This document shows positions 61,205-64,000 of a DNA stretch of 64,000 nt, piece by piece (position 1 is the stretch's first letter; each line of letters starts with the position of its first letter). Made by a program: the position numbers and the translations under genes. The notes below the pieces were generated by a model. That model was not told the DNA's origin, did not search any database, and saw only the letters and a program-made list of their open reading frames with translations. Source of the stretch: Dicaeum eximium (lineage: Eukaryota; Chordata; Aves; Passeriformes; Dicaeidae); NCBI GenBank assembly GCA_013396995.1, contig VWZP01001590.1, forward strand, positions 124,001 through 188,000, in the 5' to 3' direction.

Positions 61205-62060
61205 GTGAGTGAACGCGGAAGGGGAGCTGTGTTGGGGCAGTGGGATGGGGCGTTTGAACGCCGAGCGGCTTCTTCTGGGTGATGTAGTGCCCTGGGGGGG
61301 ACCCGCGGTGGGCAAGGGAGTGGAGAGAGGAGTAGTAGCTTCTTCGGGTTGTTCTAAGGGTAAGAAACGAGAATGCCCTCAGCTGGAGTAGTGTCCCCTT
61401 GTCACGCGGCGAAGGGGCTGAACTTCTGAGGGCTATTGGCATTTTAACTGTCCTGAAGGTTTTAAAACCTTACGAAGTGAGCGCTTAAGGTGATGGAGGT
61501 AGTACCGCAATATAAAGGCCGGGGGCTTGTGCAGGGGAACCTCTGGCTCGTAGCCGTCAGCGTTACGGTCTGGGGGAGCCTCGGCGTCGGAACACGCTTC
61601 ACACCCGTGAGCAGCCATTTTGTGACGGTGCTAAAATGGCGCTGTCCCTCACGGCTGGACGGGCGCCCCTCCGCCTGCCCGTGGCGGTATATCCGCTGCG
61701 CGTAGGGTCCGGCAGCATCCCTTGTCTGGGTTTGCGAGCAGCTTCCATTGTCCTGAGCGCCAAACCTTCCTGCCCCCGCCACGTCGGCGCTAGGCAGCCG
61801 AGGTGTGAGGACGTAAAATGGCGGCCGTTGGCGGCGGCACCACGCGCGGTGCCCCACGAGCGGCGCCTCGCTCGCCCGAGGTTCCCCGGCCCGGCGTCCC
61901 TCACCCGCCAGAGCCAAGGCCAGGCGTCCCCTGGAGCGCTGCGGGCGCCTTGTGGGCAGTGGGAGCTGCGGGCTCCTTGGCTCGCACCAACATGCTGCTT
62001 GCTGTTTGCTCTTTCTATTTGAGAAACGTGATTTGCGACTGTAGTGCTGACGCTTCAAAC
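61205..62060. promoter_or_regulatory. CpG island with YY1-like motifs, first intron or second promoter
   Basis: CpGs are dense from about 61,215 and very dense at 61,540-61,960, the only such region in 64 kb. Three AAAATGGC cores are present: the reverse-strand CAGCCATTTT at 61,612-61,621, AAAATGGCGC at 61,633-61,642 and AAAATGGCGGCC at 61,815-61,826. These match the YY1 consensus (AANATGGCG). Frames of 101-198 codons occur on both strands and overlap freely, as expected of CpG-rich DNA, so none is called. The island follows exon 1 and probably spans the start of intron 1. It could also carry an alternative or divergent start site. Confidence 0.75.
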
Positions 62061-62091
62061 ACTATACAAGTAAGGTGGTGGGGCTGGTTTT

Positions 62092-62452
62092 CTTCTTTTT
62101 TTTTNNNNNNNNNNNNNNNNNNNNNNNNNNNNNNNNNNNNNNNNNNNNNNNNNNNNNNNNNNNNNNNNNNNNNNNNNNNNNNNNNNNNNNNNNNNNNNNN
62201 NNNNNNNNNNNNNNNNNNNNNNNNNNNNNNNNNNNNNNNNNNNNNNNNNNNNNNNNNNNNNNNNNNNNNNNNNNNNNNNNNNNNNNNNNNNNNNNNNNNN
62301 NNNNNNNNNNNNNNNNNNNNNNNNNNNNNNNNNNNNNNNNNNNNNNNNNNNNNNNNNNNNNNNNNNNNNNNNNNNNNNNNNNNNNNNNNNNNNNNNNNNN
62401 NNNNNNNNNNNNNNNNNNNNNNNNNNNNNNNNNNNAAAAAAAAAAAAAAAAA
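62092..62452. other. Assembly gap of 331 N bases between a T-run and an A-run
   Basis: The left edge is a T-tract ending at 62,104 and the right edge an A-tract of 17 from 62,436 to 62,452. The missing sequence at 62,105-62,435 lies between opposite homopolymers. Apparent frames crossing it are meaningless. Confidence 0.95.
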
Positions 62453-64000
62453 GTGAAGCTTTCCCTCTCCTGGACGAGCATAAAACTGAGTGATGTTTGT
62501 GACACACTTGGGTGGGTCGGTAGGTATTTTCTCCACCTGGCCCAACGATCGTCCTTTTCCACTTTTTGCCCAAAGTCTATAAGTAGTCTCCCGACTACTC
62601 TAAGGAGGACCTCTTACCGGTTTCCCCTCATCAATTTAAACTTCTTTATCAATTTAAACTGCTTGCAGAAATAATGGAGAGCAAACAGATTAATTTTATC
62701 TTTTGACGAGAGGAAAAAAAAACCCGCTACGTGTTAATTCTGATAAGATGAAAAACTGAATAAACCCTAATATTCGTGACATCTGAAATTTGATTTCAAA
62801 GCTACTTCATGAGCTAAGACAGAGTAGACTTCTTTTAGAGTAATTTTAAAGGAGTGAGTCACTTCAGCTGATGCTGTAATTCCAGTATAGACAATTATCA
62901 TGGTCAGGATTTCCCACTTGAAAACTTGAGGTGGTTTAGGCTTCGGAGACTGATTCCGCAGCAGTGTGACGTCTTTGTGCATAGTATATGTAGCACAGTT
63001 ATTTTTGTGGTGCTACGTTGGTAAAATTATCTGGGTTTAGATAAGACAGTAATTTCATTGAATTGGCAAACGTTTTCCATCATAGTACTGAAGACCTGAA
63101 AAGTGGCTTCAGAGGGAGGTGTTTTTTTTTTTTTTTTTTTTTTTTTCCCCCAGGTGAATTTTACCACTGTGCGTTTTACATCCCTTTTTCAAGTTATAGG
63201 GAATACGTGTATTGATACATCTTATTTTTGATGTTGCCCAGCTTGCCAGAATGCCTAAGTAGTCTATTTTTTTCTTTAAGGTACTTAATATGTGACAGTG
63301 TTAAATAAGTTAGTTTACTTTAAAAATTCTGCATCATTAGTGTGAGACACGAACACTGCACTTGCATGGCAGCCAAGGCCGTGTGTGACAGGGGTACCAG
63401 CAGTATCTGTGGTTACCAGCTTCCTTGAGCTGGTTCTGGCACTGGCTGGGTGCTTCTGCTGAGAGCCGTTTCCTGTTTTAGGCTGCCAGAGAACTTGCAC
63501 AACGAAGTGAATACCACTTCTAGCTTGGTTCCCTGAAACATCCAGAAAGAAAGAAGTAGAAGCAACAGTTAGGTCAGCTTGAGGAGTTGCCATCTCACAT
63601 TTCAGTTCAAATGCCCTTTAGCTGGTCATGCAGCCAAACAAAAGCAGAATACCAGGTGGGTGAAAAACTGCTCACTTCATGTTAATCTTCCTGACAGATT
63701 TTTTAGAGCCAGTTTAATTTGAACTGAGAAGTGCTAGAACTTGTGCAAGAAAGAGGTGCAGCAAAAGAGATGGGGGCAAATCCTGGTAGTAGCAACATTG
63801 GTCACAAAGGTTGATACAGTCTGGCAGGGCTACTTAAAGTAGTCTAGACTAGGTCTAGATTTAATTTTTTAAAACTGCTTGCAATAATTACTTCAGTTTT
63901 TTCCCCAGTGAATGGTCCATTTCTGCTATTGAAATTCCTCGTCCCCTGCTATATCTGTAGGAAGGTGCAGGCATTCTGGTGTCTTTAAATGTAATGTACT
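62453..64000. other. Probable intron of the rightward gene
   Basis: Composition returns to AT-rich after the gap. A poly(T) run of 25 lies at 63,122-63,146 and is followed by CCCCCAG, an acceptor-like end. A GC-richer stretch at about 63,320-63,600 holds small hairpins and a second acceptor-like site (CCGTTTCCTGTTTTAG, ending at 63,481). No exon can be assigned with confidence. The 92-codon minus-strand frame here has no motif I know. Confidence 0.4.

Noticed and set aside
61462..62058. 198-codon minus-strand frame and 128-codon plus-strand frame in the CpG island
   Set aside because: CpG-rich DNA is open by chance in many frames, these overlap each other, and the Arg/Pro/Ala-rich products have no recognisable domain. 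The plus frames start at YY1-like AAAATGGCG sites, which supply the ATG.
62015..62674. Frames of 166-212 codons spanning the gap
   Set aside because: Most of their length is N, and they are artefacts of missing sequence.
63315..63593. 92-codon minus-strand frame
   Set aside because: It looks fairly protein-like but has no known motif, no promoter and no splice context, and it lies antisense to the presumed intron.
1..64000. CRISPR arrays, operons, prophage or other prokaryotic systems
   Set aside because: There are no direct-repeat/spacer arrays and no dense coding. CR1 and LTR elements, microsatellites and splice-like signals show vertebrate nuclear DNA.
1..64000. tRNA genes
   Set aside because: I scanned by eye for GGTTCRANNCC-type B boxes paired with A boxes and found none convincing. 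A covariance-model scan would be needed to exclude them.

Overview
This is a 64 kb piece of an AT-rich vertebrate nuclear genome, most likely from a bird and probably a songbird (Passeriformes). The reasons are truncated CR1 LINEs with avian-type 3' ends, several LTRs that resemble LTR families I know from bird genomes, no mammalian-type SINEs, and two N-gaps typical of a draft assembly. Family and taxon assignments come from sequence recall, not from a search. There is no bacterial-style gene organisation, and I could not support any complete protein-coding gene.

Layout. Positions 1-32,900 are intergenic or intronic: AT-rich DNA, simple repeats, a GC-richer patch at 9.8-10.6 kb, an unclassified promoter-like block at 27.2-27.6 kb, and an (AAGGG)n tract broken by a gap at 17.0 kb. 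Positions 32,900-53,500 form a repeat cluster with six LTR copies or fragments, two avian CR1 3' fragments and a very old CR1-like LINE relic. Two LTRs have exact 5-bp target-site duplications and a third has an imperfect one, so these three are solo LTRs. Positions 53,500-60,900 are again mostly unique AT-rich DNA, with a 3'-end-like poly(A) signal at 56.85 kb and two weak exon-like stretches.

The right end, about 60,950-62,060, holds the only convincing gene-regulatory region. It has a TATA/CArG-like element, a CACCC/KLF-like site, an ATF/CRE-like site and a probable first exon ending in a strong splice donor (ATG|GTGAGT). A CpG island of about 0.85 kb follows, with three AAAATGGC-type YY1-like motifs, two of them inside a repeated composite motif. 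It reads rightward into a gene whose body is mostly outside the window. I could not identify that gene.

No new biological system is evident. The most useful leads are the right-hand promoter, the CpG-rich 54-codon frame at 23.47 kb, the solo LTRs with their duplications, and a pair of related hairpins at 50.4 kb. Every short reading frame elsewhere is treated as chance unless stated.
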